From: Heliopora coerulea
Lineage: Eukaryota > Cnidaria > Anthozoa > Scleralcyonacea > Helioporidae
Length of the DNA: 64,000 bases
Direction: 5' to 3'
Assembly: GCA_030142905.1 (NCBI GenBank)
Contig: JASJOG010000198.1
Coordinates: forward strand, 62,001 to 126,000
This document shows, piece after piece, positions 49,381 to 60,410 of the stretch; position 1 is the stretch's first letter; every line of letters begins with the position of its first letter. A program made the position numbers and the translations under genes. The notes beneath the pieces are model-generated. The model was not told the DNA's origin. It worked only from the letters and a program-made list of their open reading frames with translations, and did no database searches.

Positions 49381-49921
49381 TATAAAATGATAAATTTGAA
49401 AACCCTTTGAGAAAAAATTTTCCCAACTTTTACATATATTCCCTGTTTTACAAAGGGAACATGTGGACGATGGGAACCTGTAGTGTGAGCCTCCTGACTA
49501 ATGTGGTCAGCAACTGCTGACTCAAGATCATGATACTTCGTGTTAAAAAACGTGCGTTCAATGAAATTTTTAATTTTAAATCTCCTTTATTTTTCTTATT
49601 TTTTCACCCTTTCCCGCTATTCTTTTACACGACGGGTTTCAAGAACATCAACCATCAGTTTTTATCTTTGCTGCAACCCAAATTGTTAGAAGAATACCAA
49701 ATCTAAATGGTCGTAGTTGTGTACATTTGAGGATAAAGAAGTCTGGGAACAAAATGCAAAAGTTCATGTTTTGAAGACATACTTCCGGTAAGAATGGGGA
49801 TTGATAGAAGTACTCGTTATACTATGGACACAAAAATTTAGCGTTTGTTTTCATTAAATTTACTGATTTCTAAGCTCTGAGTACGGAGCCCTGGCTCTAA
49901 GTGAGTTATGTATTGAATTGG
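49381..49921. promoter_or_regulatory. Shared divergent promoter region ACTL6/ZC3H
   Basis: About 540 bases separate the ACTL6 ATG (minus) from the first in-frame ATG of the zinc-finger gene (plus). No TATA box or clear element was identified. The role is inferred from head-to-head orientation. Confidence 0.4.
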
Positions 49922-52900
49922 ATGCCTCAGGAAATTAAATTCAAGGAATCGAACAGCTCTTCAAGCGAGATGTATTTCAACCTGGAAGAAGCAATAGCCT
50001 GTCCTCCTGCTTTGAGTTCAGACGGTTCTCTGAAATCTAGAGAGAATAACAATGGAATGATGGATGTATTGGAAGCCAGTGATCACTGCAAGAGGAATAG
50101 TGCATCGAGATGCACGAAGGACGTACTGTCTTGCTGGTGTGAACGTCCAAGCATCCAAGAATTCATGAACGCTGTGTTGTCTTTGAGTGTCATGAAACAA
50201 CAACAGCTGCAACAACAGCAGAAACTGCACGACATGATTAGACAGAAAGTGCAACAACAGCTACAAGAGCAGCAGCTGAAACAGAAACAAGAACAATTGC
50301 AACAGCAGAAGCAAATCCAGCTACAAAAACAAATAAACCAGCAACTCCAAGCACAACAAAATCTTGTTAAAAGTGACAGGTCTTTTGGAGAGAGTTGGCA
50401 AAAATCACTTGTGAATAAAACTGAAAGTTTATTAACTGATGGTCCTTTGATATTTAGTCAGTCACAAAATAGAGGTGATGTGAACATTCAAGAGAACTGT
50501 CAGAGAAGACAAAAAGTTAAAAAAGTTATGAAAGGTGGTGTTTTGGTTACTATGCCAGGCCCTCTAAGACAACAAACTGGAGCAAAATCCTTAGAACATA
50601 TAAATACCCATGAGGAAATTAATGTGCCATCTGAAAATTACAAAGAAAAGGCTGTTGATTATTGTGGTGGAAACATACTTGATGATATCTTGGCCAGAAC
50701 TAAACAAAGTAAACAAGGAAATGTGAATGATGCAATTACTAAAATTCCAAAAACTATGCTGAAATTAACTTCTACAGAAAATGTGGAAAGTACCTGTGAT
50801 GTTCTTTCTGAAAATGTCTCATCCAACAAGAATAAAATTGAGGTGTGTGAAAAATCAGAGAATTTCACTGGGTCTGAAGAGTCTAGAGTTTTAGAGCACT
50901 GCAGTGCAAATACTGGAACAAGGACCATTTCTGGTAATACTGTCACTGGGTCTTTGCAAACCAAGCCTTTCTGTGGAGTGGTTAGAGGGATGAAAACTGA
51001 TTCTGTTGCAGAATCCATCAATGTCAGTTCATTAGCAGTTTGTTCAGCTACAGAAAAAGAGGGAAATATAAGCAATAAAGATTCTTCATTCAACTCACTT
51101 AGTAAAGAGAAACCCCAGATATTTGAAACTTTGAAAGGAAATGCAATGGATGGGAAAATAGCACTGACGAAACCCTGTGCCAAACCAGCTGAAAGTGAAG
51201 TTGGGAATACTGATAGTGCAAGTCTAGCCAATATTTCCCCATACAAGGAAAATAAATCAATCTTTGAGAATGAAGAAGTCACAACTCATGCGACAGCAAC
51301 AACTAGGTCATTGAGTGAACTTAGTCAGATGAACACAGGCCTTCAAATTACTTGTACCAGTGATACAGAGAGTGCCAGTAGTGGTGCTATGGTTATTGAC
51401 CTTAGCCCAGGGCAGGATTCAGAGTACAAGTCTTGTAAGAAATATTTTGGGAGAGCAAGAAATGAAAGTTTTACCAGTGAATCAAGTGACGACGTACATA
51501 TGCAGCCTTGTTTTGATCGAATAAGGGCTTTGCAATTAAACACTACAAACAAAGTTTTTACTGGTGCAACTGATGAAGGTGTGAAGCCTTTGCAAGGAAT
51601 TCCTCATGCATATGCTGGAGATGGAGATGAAGGTGGTAAACAAAAGGACCTTAACCCAGAGGTTGACATGAATGTAATTAAAGATATCAACAAAAATAAG
51701 TTGACAGAAAGTGCAGGTAAAATGAAGAAAGACAAACTGTTTCTTTGAACTTACCATAATATTATATACCAGTAAATATTTTTATACCTTGTGTCTGTTT
51801 ATCTTTGTGCACCACACATTAGTAAATGTAGATGCTATTTTAAAGGAAGTATTTTGTTTCAGAGACCTCTAAGACTTTGTCACTAAATGGCAACATTGAT
51901 ATTGCTGATGGAAATTGCAAGGATCTTACAGAGAATTTTACTAAAAGTATGAGCCTAAAACAGGAACAGTGGATCTCAGAAAACCATTTAGATAAATTTC
52001 TAACTGGTATACAAACATCAACTTGGAAACCAGCTGTTAGCCAGATTTCTACAACAACTCAGAGTGGGTTTAGCAGTGGCCAATTTCCAGAAATGTCTAT
52101 GGAAATTCATGAGCAAAGCCCTGAAACTCCAAAAACAGAGGAAAAAACTGTAAACTCGAAAGAAAATGAAAGAAAAAGAAAAGAGCTAGTGTGTGGGACT
52201 GCTCTGATTGAAACCAAAAGGAAAAGGCCAAAAAGAAAGCGAAAGGTACTGGGTATGCTTTTTAATGAAACCATAAAGAACTTCAGTTTTAAAATCTATA
52301 TTGGTTTGATAAAATGTTTCATTTAATTTAACTTCAAACTTAATTGGACTCATTAAATTAAAAAAATAACGTTTTTATGATTCATTGTTTGAAAAATTAC
52401 CAATTATATGCCGGTGGAAATATTCACATTTCATTGCTAGCTATTTCAATGACAGTGATGGGAGCAAAATCCAATGACAGTTTTAAATTGCTCAGAGGAG
52501 AATTTATCTGTCAGGATAAAGAAAAATTAGAAGGTGAACCACTCACTGATCTTTGAAGGCTTTAAGCTTTCAAATCAGATAAAGATCAGGTACAGTGGTT
52601 TGTTAACGACTTTCTTGGAGGTGCCAGCCATATTAGTAAACTGAATGAAACATTTGTGTTAGTCATAAAAATCCTTTGATAGATTTATAAATATTGATGA
52701 AATTTTATTTGTTTTCCTCATCATGATCCTTAATAATTAAAATTATGATCTTTACGTCAAGACTAACCATGCTGTCTGCACTGGACAAAAGAAAAGAGAG
52801 ATGAACATCAGAAGTTCAATCAAAACAAAAAGAAAAAAAACTGGCAAGGTAATGAATGTTGGCCTTTGTAAAATTAAACAGACAAGTTTCATTAACTCAT

Positions 52901-55900
52901 CAATGCTGATAAGACTTTGATTCATTTTTTATATTTTTTGAGATTTTTTCTCCTGTCTGGTCTTTTGTTTCTAGAAAAACCGATCTAGCAAACTGCAGAT
53001 TGAGTACGAAGGTCGGATAACAAGGTCCATGTCTCAAAGTCATGGTACAAAATTGCCACAGAATGCAAAAACACAGGAAGGAACCAAAGCCAAGGGTTCT
53101 CCAACTAACAAGGAAGCGACTTTTACCACTGAAAAACTTGATATTGCACCTACCTTGTTATCGATGGTTTCAGGTGAAGCAATTGATATCACTGTAGCTT
53201 GCGAGGTAGGTTTGGATAGAAAGACGTTAATTTTTCAATAAAATAAAACTTCTCTTGCACAGTCTTTGACTGGACAATCTTCTCCTCCCAGCCTACACAA
53301 ACACAAATGACGGGATTCTAATTTTTGACGAAAATATGCAAACATGAATGCAAGCTGAAAGCCCTGAAAAAAAGTCAGTTTGTTTTGTATGAGAAAAAAA
53401 GCTTTTGTGGGTCTAGATACAACGCCCACTCCGGTTAGTTAAGGCTCTTTTATGAGTAAACACTCGACAAAGACATGCCAACTTTATAGGTTAAATCTGT
53501 GTTGGTGTTGCCAGTGACTTTTTGGTAATTAGAAATAGAGTGTAGGCAATCAGTTAAGAAATATTGTTTCAAAACTGGGGATGATGTCGAACTTTTCAGC
53601 CAACTGTTTCGGTGAAATGTTTTGTTCTGATGAGCATTACAAAGACCTGGTGGTAGAGTGAACGTGGTAAATTGATCGCAGGCAAAAAGTTTGAAAATTA
53701 TAGACTTGAACTCAGTGCATTCAAAGACGTCTTGAAGATAAAGAAAAGGTAGAAAAAGAGATTATGGTATTTCGAAAGAATGCCTTCAACTCTGTAAAAG
53801 GTTTGATAATTATGTACCTGCTGGGTTATGAAAAGATTTAATGTTAGTTTCCTTTTTTTTTTTAAATGTTTGGATGCAGCTAGAATTGTTTAGTGAAGTA
53901 TAAATGCAAATAAGTTTTCGTTAATTTCTTTTTTTTTAACCTCATTCTGGTATGAAAGTTCTAGAAGTAAAGCAATCTCCTCTACTTTTTTGATTTACAG
54001 TCTCGTTCTAATTCAGGAGTCCGGAAAAGTAAGTAGACATCTTATATATGAAATAAAATGATAAAGGGACCTTCTATAATCGAAAGTAATTGATTTTACC
54101 ATTCAGATAAAAGAGGCGGAGTGAAAAAGAAAAAAAACAAGATTACCGAGTGGTTTAAACGGCAGCAAAAGCTAGAGAGAGAAAACTTGAAACGGGACCA
54201 AAAAACGTTGGAGAGAAAGATTAATGTTTGTCCTTATTACCTCAGAGGACAATGTACCAAGGTTTGTGAAATTCTCAAAGTGTCATTCATGTCAAGTGTA
54301 GTTACGTATTTGAAAAGTGAATTATGGAGTAACATACATCCTAAGTAAGCTATGATTTGAAGAGTCTCATTTTCTTATACGAGATTTTACAGACATACTG
54401 CACACTGGAGTGTAATGGTAGCCATAACTTTCCTTGAGTATTTGGTGGAAGGACTTTTTTCTACCCGGCTACCCGCTTTGGAACGACAAATTCGCCAAAA
54501 GAACGTAGGATGAGGGTGTTTTTAAAACAATAGTTTATGCATGACATCCATTAGAAGTTGGTGGAAATCTACTTACTACTGGGTGTTTTCACATGAGTGT
54601 ATAAAGGGATTTTTCCTTTCACTGTATTTAGGGTGCTAAGTGTAAGTTCAAGCATGAGAGAATCCAAGCGTTGTGTGGGCGTTATGCCGCAGGAAAGTGC
54701 TGCAGGTTTCAAGATGGATTGTGTCCGTATTTGCACAGTAAGATCTTCATTACTTGAAGAAAGGTTCGTGCATGGAGTTGATGGTAAAGGAAAGGAAACG
54801 TTGGGAAAGGAAGAGGAGGAAAGAAAGGGATAGGAAAGAAAAAGATAGGAAAGGGAGAAGAAAGGAAGGGAAGAAATGAAAAGAAACGAAATGAAAAGAA
54901 AAAAAGAATGGGAAAGGGAGAAAATAAAAGACAGGATAGGAAGAAAAATTCTTGGGTAAGAAGAGGGACCAATGGAACGAGGAAAGGTAGTTTTAGTTTG
55001 ATGTGTTAATTTTTTTTCTTGCTCGCAGAAAATTATTACTGTGCCTCACAGATTATACTACCTATACACGTTTCTTATTTAGGCGAATTTCCTTGCAAGT
55101 ACTTCCACAAGAAGCGATTCTGTTGGAATGGAAATAACTGCAGATTCTCGCACCAACCACTCACTGAAGAAACCTGGAAAATGTTGGATGAAGTGGGTTG
55201 TTTTGTTGTTTTCTCCTCGACGCTCCTACCTTTCGTTATCTTCCCTGACCAGTCATACTTTAACTCAACATCTTCCCTAACTTTTTAAACTTCTACATTA
55301 GACAAAGGCCCGTGAGAACTATAGTACTTAAAAGCACGATAAACACAAAAATTTATAAACGGTTATTTTTGCACAAACCTCAGTTCGAAACCGTATTTGA
55401 ACTTAGGAAGGGATTATACAAGGGACAAGGGGTCAAATAAACAAATTTTGTAGGGGGATACAGTATTTGTTCGACAAAATGTTTTTCGTTGGGGGTTTTT
55501 ACTTCCGCCTTTTTTTTTTCTCGGATTGGCAACATCCCAGGTGAAAAAACAGTCGTACGTCCAAACGATCATAGCTATGGATCACACCTCCATGGGGGGC
55601 TTTCAGGGGGTAGTTTCGTCATTTCATCTTCCAACAAGCCCGTGATTAAAATTTGGTCAATTTTGCGCGATAAAGTTGCGCTTGAGGGAAATTTTCGTCC
55701 GCCCAAAAGCTCTACAGTATAATTGGCTTATTTCTGATACTAGTGTTGTTTTTGACCCTATCAGAAAAAGAAGTGAAACTTTGTCCAGAAAGGTTCAGTA
55801 AGTTTAGTTGTGTAACCCAAACGAAACTTTTGCGTTTTTACTTTTGTATCAAAAGTGAGTTTATATTGACGGCTGGAGGTAGAATTGAAGTTGTGTTCTT

Positions 55901-56878
55901 TCATATTGCCAAATGAGACTTACCAACATACGCACGTTCACCGAGCCTGTTCTGCTTTTAGTATCTTTTAGCTCTGGAACAGAAGAAGGACGGTGGTGTA
56001 GATATATCTTCATCTGCAGAAGTTCAAGCTGACACCAACACGTCTGTAAATGATAAAAATGAAACCATAGTTCATAACAAGGTTACAGAACGAGACCCTA
56101 CGAAAAACAACGACGGAGGCTTGAAAACTGCGAAAGAAAATACGATAGAACCGGCAAAGCCAGCGATGGATGATTCACCCGCCAGCGTTGCTGACCGGTT
56201 GCATTCGACTGCGAGATTTAAACGCCCTTTACCAGCACTTTCCTCAAGTAAGTATTGAATCAGAATTTAAAATTTAAAAACTAGTAATCGCAAGTGAGGA
56301 ACCAGACGGGAATCTTAATCTTATGGCAGATGTTAATGTCCGGCATAAAACACTTTAAACTTTGAACAGCATAAAACAAGTAAACAATTTAAATAGCATA
56401 AAACAAACTCTTAAGTTGATAAAATAAACAATTATTAAGCTTTATTTCACGGAAAGTATAAAGGTATAAAAAGTATAAGAGCACTCCCGCCCAGTCAGCA
56501 GAAACGCAGTTCCGGGGGTGTTAACAGCAACATGAACGGGCTAGGCTGATAAATATTAATGGTGAGAACTAAGGTTTATCTGAATGCTATTTTGTGCAGT
56601 CTGCAGTTGAACTGGGTCAAGGTAACAGTCTAACAGATTTTCCTACTTAACACACAGGTAAACCAGCTGAGCCACGAAGGGTCAAACGCTTGTGTTCATT
56701 ATCATCCTACAAACCACAGATCCTACCGTCATTCGTCAGTAGCCTCATTAAAAGTCCTGAAAATTCTGCCTCTAAACCTCCCACCGAAAGCAGAACCACT
56801 GATTCCTTGAAGACGAACGCTGATGAGACCCAACGTTCTCACACAAAGTTCTTGCCAGGAATGTTTAAAGAGAGATGA
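49922..56878 (+). CDS. Triple CCCH zinc-finger protein, ZC3H4/6/8 family
   Basis: Likely a nuclear RNA-associated protein of the Suppressor-of-sable/ZC3H4-6-8 group. Exons: 49922-51716, 51863-52245, 52762-52848 (less certain), 52975-53205, 54001-54028, 54107-54261, 54632-54737, 55083-55192, 55962-56247 and 56658-56878. They give 3402 nt, 1133 aa, all in phase. The start is the first ATG after an in-frame TAA. Residues 92-147 are Gln-rich and likely coiled coil. A Ser/Thr/Asn-rich disordered region follows, then basic KRKRPKRKRK (end of exon 2) and a lysine-rich linker. The fingers are at about 883-901 (C-X7-C-X5-C-X3-H), 908-928 (unusual spacing, with an extra Cys) and 933-952 (C-X8-C-X5-C-X3-H), followed by PLTEETWKMLDE as in ZC3H6/8. 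Which vertebrate paralogue it matches cannot be settled by eye. Confidence 0.88.
54776..54965. repeat. Purine-rich GGAAA tract
   Basis: Irregular (G)GGAAA repeats on the plus strand lie in the intron between the second and third zinc-finger exons. Confidence 0.7.
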
Positions 56879-57247
56879 AAATGTTTTTGTTTGAGGCCTT
56901 GTTCTTTTTCATGGAAGTGTCCTGTGTATTTTAAGAACGATCAGCATATTTAACAGTATAAAAGACTGATATAGCAGCTTCATTGTCACATTATTTCTTC
57001 ACCTCTGGAATTTATTCTCCCACTACATTTAATGTAACTTTTGCCTCTTTGGCCTCCGTTTTTCCTTCATATATTTTCGTATAAACTCCAACTTCCGCCA
57101 TACGTAACTTTTTTCCTTCCTTCCTGCCTACCATCCTATTCAATTCCTTTCCATCCCTCATCGGCAGTCGAGGACCCACAAAGCACTCAGTTTCTCCGCT
57201 ATGTAAGTAAATAAATGTTAAGTTAGAAAACAAGCTACAAATGACGA

Positions 57248-57253
57248 AATAAA
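57248..57253 (+). terminator. Poly(A) signal of the ZC3H gene
   Basis: AATAAA lies about 370 bases after the stop. The intergenic stretch 56879-57466 otherwise shows only the presumed 3' UTR and the MRI1 5' region. Confidence 0.45.
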
Positions 57254-57466
57254 ACATTGTGGAAAATCTGTGAACATTGTTTTAAATCACAGCAAACGGG
57301 GAAATGAGACCTGACAATCTACTTCCGACTACCGGGACGCTACGCCGGGACCATTTGCCCTGTTATGTAGAGGGTGGTCATCGGATCACCTGGGTATCAT
57401 TAAAGCAGACGGATAACTCGTTTCGTGGTTGTTTAGAGAACTGTTTTATACCTAACAGTGAACGCC

Positions 57467-60270
57467 ATGACTCTCCAAGCTATTAAATACCAAAATGGCC
57501 GTTTAGAGATTTTAAACCAGTTGCTTCTTCCGCAGAAATCTGTTTATGAAGAGCTGCGCGGCACAGAAGATGGCTGGCAGGCAATTCGGCAGATGAAGGT
57601 TGGTCTTATGACGCGTGCTCTGTGTAGAATAGGGCGTTGGAAAATAGAATGCGCTACGCCATCTAACCTTGCTTTGCTGCCAACACGGATCAGGATAAGT
57701 ACACACCACCCCATTGTTTCTTCGTTCTTCAAAAACACCGAAAATGTATATAAACCCTAATTCTAACCCTAACCCTTACCCTTAGGTTTATTAATATGTT
57801 TTACAGAACGAAGAAACAATGGGGTGGCGTGCATTTAACCAGATCCGCCAACACTTCACATAATACGTGTATTTCAATTTACATTAACTGTATTTTTAGA
57901 TTTGACAGTATGTGATTGAAAGCCTGCTGGGTTTGTGTGTGCAGCGGTAGCACCCAATGGAAACTTTGGTGGGCTGTTGCTCCAGGGTCCCTAGAACTTT
58001 GAACTTGTTTAAGTCAAAAAAACATTTGATAGTCCTGGCCCTATTTAACCAACTAAAGGAAAGGCACCAAGCACTTGCTGGATATAATTGTCCGACATTG
58101 GTCAGAATGAAATAAAAATGGACCCATGGCCCATTATAATGCCCCTACAACCATTATAGCAGGCTATAATGGTTGTAGGGGCATTTAAATTTAAGGTGCA
58201 CCCTTGCCCTTAATAGAACGATTAAAACAGATCACTTGTTTTGCAATGTATTTAATGGCACATCCTCCAAGCAAAGTAATTAAATTTCAGTCATTGGTCA
58301 GGATCTAAAAATACATTCTGCTTGAGACATCTGACTATGACTGCCATCAGCTAGTACCATATTTGCACCTGGTTCATGATTAATATTGGAAAAATAGGAT
58401 ATAACACACTGTCAAAAGAGGAGACAAGGCAAGGAAAATGTTGTAGTCACAAAATGTACATTGTTGTGCCTTAAATTAGATCGACTGGCTCATAGTAGTG
58501 GTATAATATTTTAAACAATTGAATCATTTGGCCATGTGTACATAAAATCCCCAGTTTTACTTTTTATAATTCAAAAATATTTCATCTGAGTGCCACTGGG
58601 GCACTGGTACTGAGGAGGGAGGACACCAACATCAACCTTGTCCTAGAAATGCTCACAACTCCATTGCAAAGATCAGCTTAGTTGTCTCATCACTAGCTGT
58701 TATTGAGTTCAAGATCTCAACACAAAATAACCCTAGGCTTTCTCATTCATTTAAAGGTCCGTGGTGCACCAGCAATTGCCATTGTTGGCTGCCTAAGTCT
58801 TGCTGTTGAGCTTGCCAAGAAACAATTTGATTCCACTGATAATTTAATAAACTGGGTGAATGCAAAGCTGGACTATTTAATTACAGCTCGGCCTACTGCT
58901 GTTAACATGGCAGATGCTGCTATAAAACTGAAGAATTCTTTAAAAACCCAACAAGATTCCACTACTCCTCCTGGAAAACTAAAAGATGGTTTAATCCAGG
59001 AAATTGAGGCAATGCTTGAAAAGGACATTAGAGACAATGAAGCTATTGGCTTCAATGGTGCTGAGCATATGAGAAAAAACGTTTGTGATAATAAAATAGT
59101 AATCCTGACACATTGCAACACTGGTTCTTTAGCCACAGCAGGTTATGGTACCGCATTAGGAATTGTCCGAGCTTTAAAAGAAAAACAAAGTTTGGAGCAT
59201 GTCTACTGCACGGAGACTAGACCATATAACCAAGGTGCAAGGTTAACAGCATATGAGCTCGTCTATGAGAAAATTCCTGCCACTCTAATTGCAGATTCAA
59301 TGGCTTCAATCGCAATCAAGGAGAAAAATATCTCAGTTGTTGTTGTGGGAGCTGACAGAGTGGCTGCTAATGGGGACACAGCCAATAAAATTGGAACATA
59401 TCAGCTGGCAATCTCAGGTATGGTACGTCAATGCTATTGACGAGACGTAGTTCCATTTAGGGCAAGTTTCACGTTTCCATTCTCCTTTTTTCGTCAAAAA
59501 GAGGTAAAACATCAAATTGATGGACAGATGAGTGAATTGTTAATTGAGTGAAATGATAGATAGTTGCTTCGTGAATGGATGTACGAATGGATGGAAGGAA
59601 AAATTGGCAAATGGGTTAATAGATACCAAAACGAAAGGAAGGAAGGAAGGAAGGAAGGGAAGGAAGGGAAGGAAAAGGAGGCAGAAAGATCGAAAGTGAG
59701 ATTGGTGTCTTTGTGAGTGTTTGGTTAAGATTCTAGAAACAGCTAATATGAACATCAAAATATCAAAACTGGAGCATGTTATTCCCCAAAGGGCCTTGCC
59801 AGTGCTGGTCTGCGCCGCAGGCTACAGAGGGCCCTGTGTAAAGCCACCGCCACGTCGGTTTGTTAATGTTCTTCATTGCTTTGTGGTTCCGTTCTCTTTG
59901 CCTCATTCAGGATCCATCTGTGATTCTAATCAAGTCAAACTCAATACATTTACAGATGTCATACTCATCATCTGCAACATTGCTTCTACTTTTAGCTCGT
60001 TATCATGGAATTCCATTTTATGTTGCTGCTCCTTCTACATCCATTGACTTCAGTTGCAAGAGTGGCCAAGAGATCACCATTGAGCAAAGACCACCACAAG
60101 AGCTGACACATATCAAAGGTGAACAAATTGCAGCTGCTGGAATCAACTGTTGGAACCCAGCGTTTGACGTGACTCCAGCAAACCTTATAACTGGAGGTAT
60201 TGTTACGGAGTTTGGGGTGTTTGAACCAGCAAAACTACAGGAGAATCTCAAAAAGGTGAAGGGCAACTAG
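57467..60270 (+). CDS. MRI1: Methylthioribose-1-phosphate isomerase
   Basis: The enzyme isomerises 5-methylthioribose-1-phosphate to 5-methylthioribulose-1-phosphate in the cytosolic methionine salvage pathway. Three exons, 57467-57598, 58757-59417 and 59996-60270, join in phase to 1068 nt and 355 aa (human about 369). The start [20 protein letters not shown] matches the family, and a GTG-led extension upstream is ignored. The catalytic Cys is C164 in LTHCNTG and the catalytic Asp D244 in [12 protein letters not shown]. Their 80-residue spacing equals that of the bacterial enzyme (Cys160/Asp240). [22 protein letters not shown] and NPAFDVTP are also family signatures. It is related to eIF2B subunits, but these catalytic residues separate it from them. 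Confidence 0.97.
57680..57846. repeat. MITE with telomere-like core, copy 2
   Basis: Arms containing CACCACCCCATTGTTTCTTC and its complement flank a short run of CCCTAA/TTAGGG-like units (about 57757-57787). Ends are ATCAGGAT and ACCAGAT. It lies in MRI1 intron 1. A sibling copy is at 22985-23095. Confidence 0.65.
58138..58185. repeat. Perfect 23-bp palindrome with 2-nt loop
   Basis: AATGCCCCTACAACCATTAT extended by AGC is followed by AG and the exact reverse complement. It is flanked by ATTATAATG-like words, in MRI1 intron 1. The loop is too short for a standard microRNA precursor. Confidence 0.85.
59636..59680. repeat. (GGAA)n microsatellite
   Basis: About ten GGAA/GGGAA units lie in MRI1 intron 2. 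Confidence 0.85.
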
Positions 60271-60404
60271 CCTCCATTAACTTTTGAGGATTTCGCGTAC
60301 CTTTTTAAATGTAACTCCATGTCATAATTAAGACAAGGAAAATGACTCTCGGATACACTTCTTTAGGATTTTGAGGAATGTAGACATCTGAGAAAACATG
60401 GCCC

Positions 60405-60410
60405 AATAAA
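60405..60410 (+). terminator. Poly(A) signal of MRI1
   Basis: AATAAA lies about 135 bases after the stop codon, followed by a GT-rich stretch (GTTGTC, then TTTGTTTGTT), as expected at a cleavage site. Confidence 0.65.

Noticed and set aside
49901..49921. GTG-led extension of the ZC3H first exon
   Set aside because: TAA directly precedes it in frame and GTG is not a normal start here. The ATG at 49922 is used.
50659..51282. 207-codon minus-strand frame
   Set aside because: It is the antisense shadow of the long first exon of the ZC3H gene.
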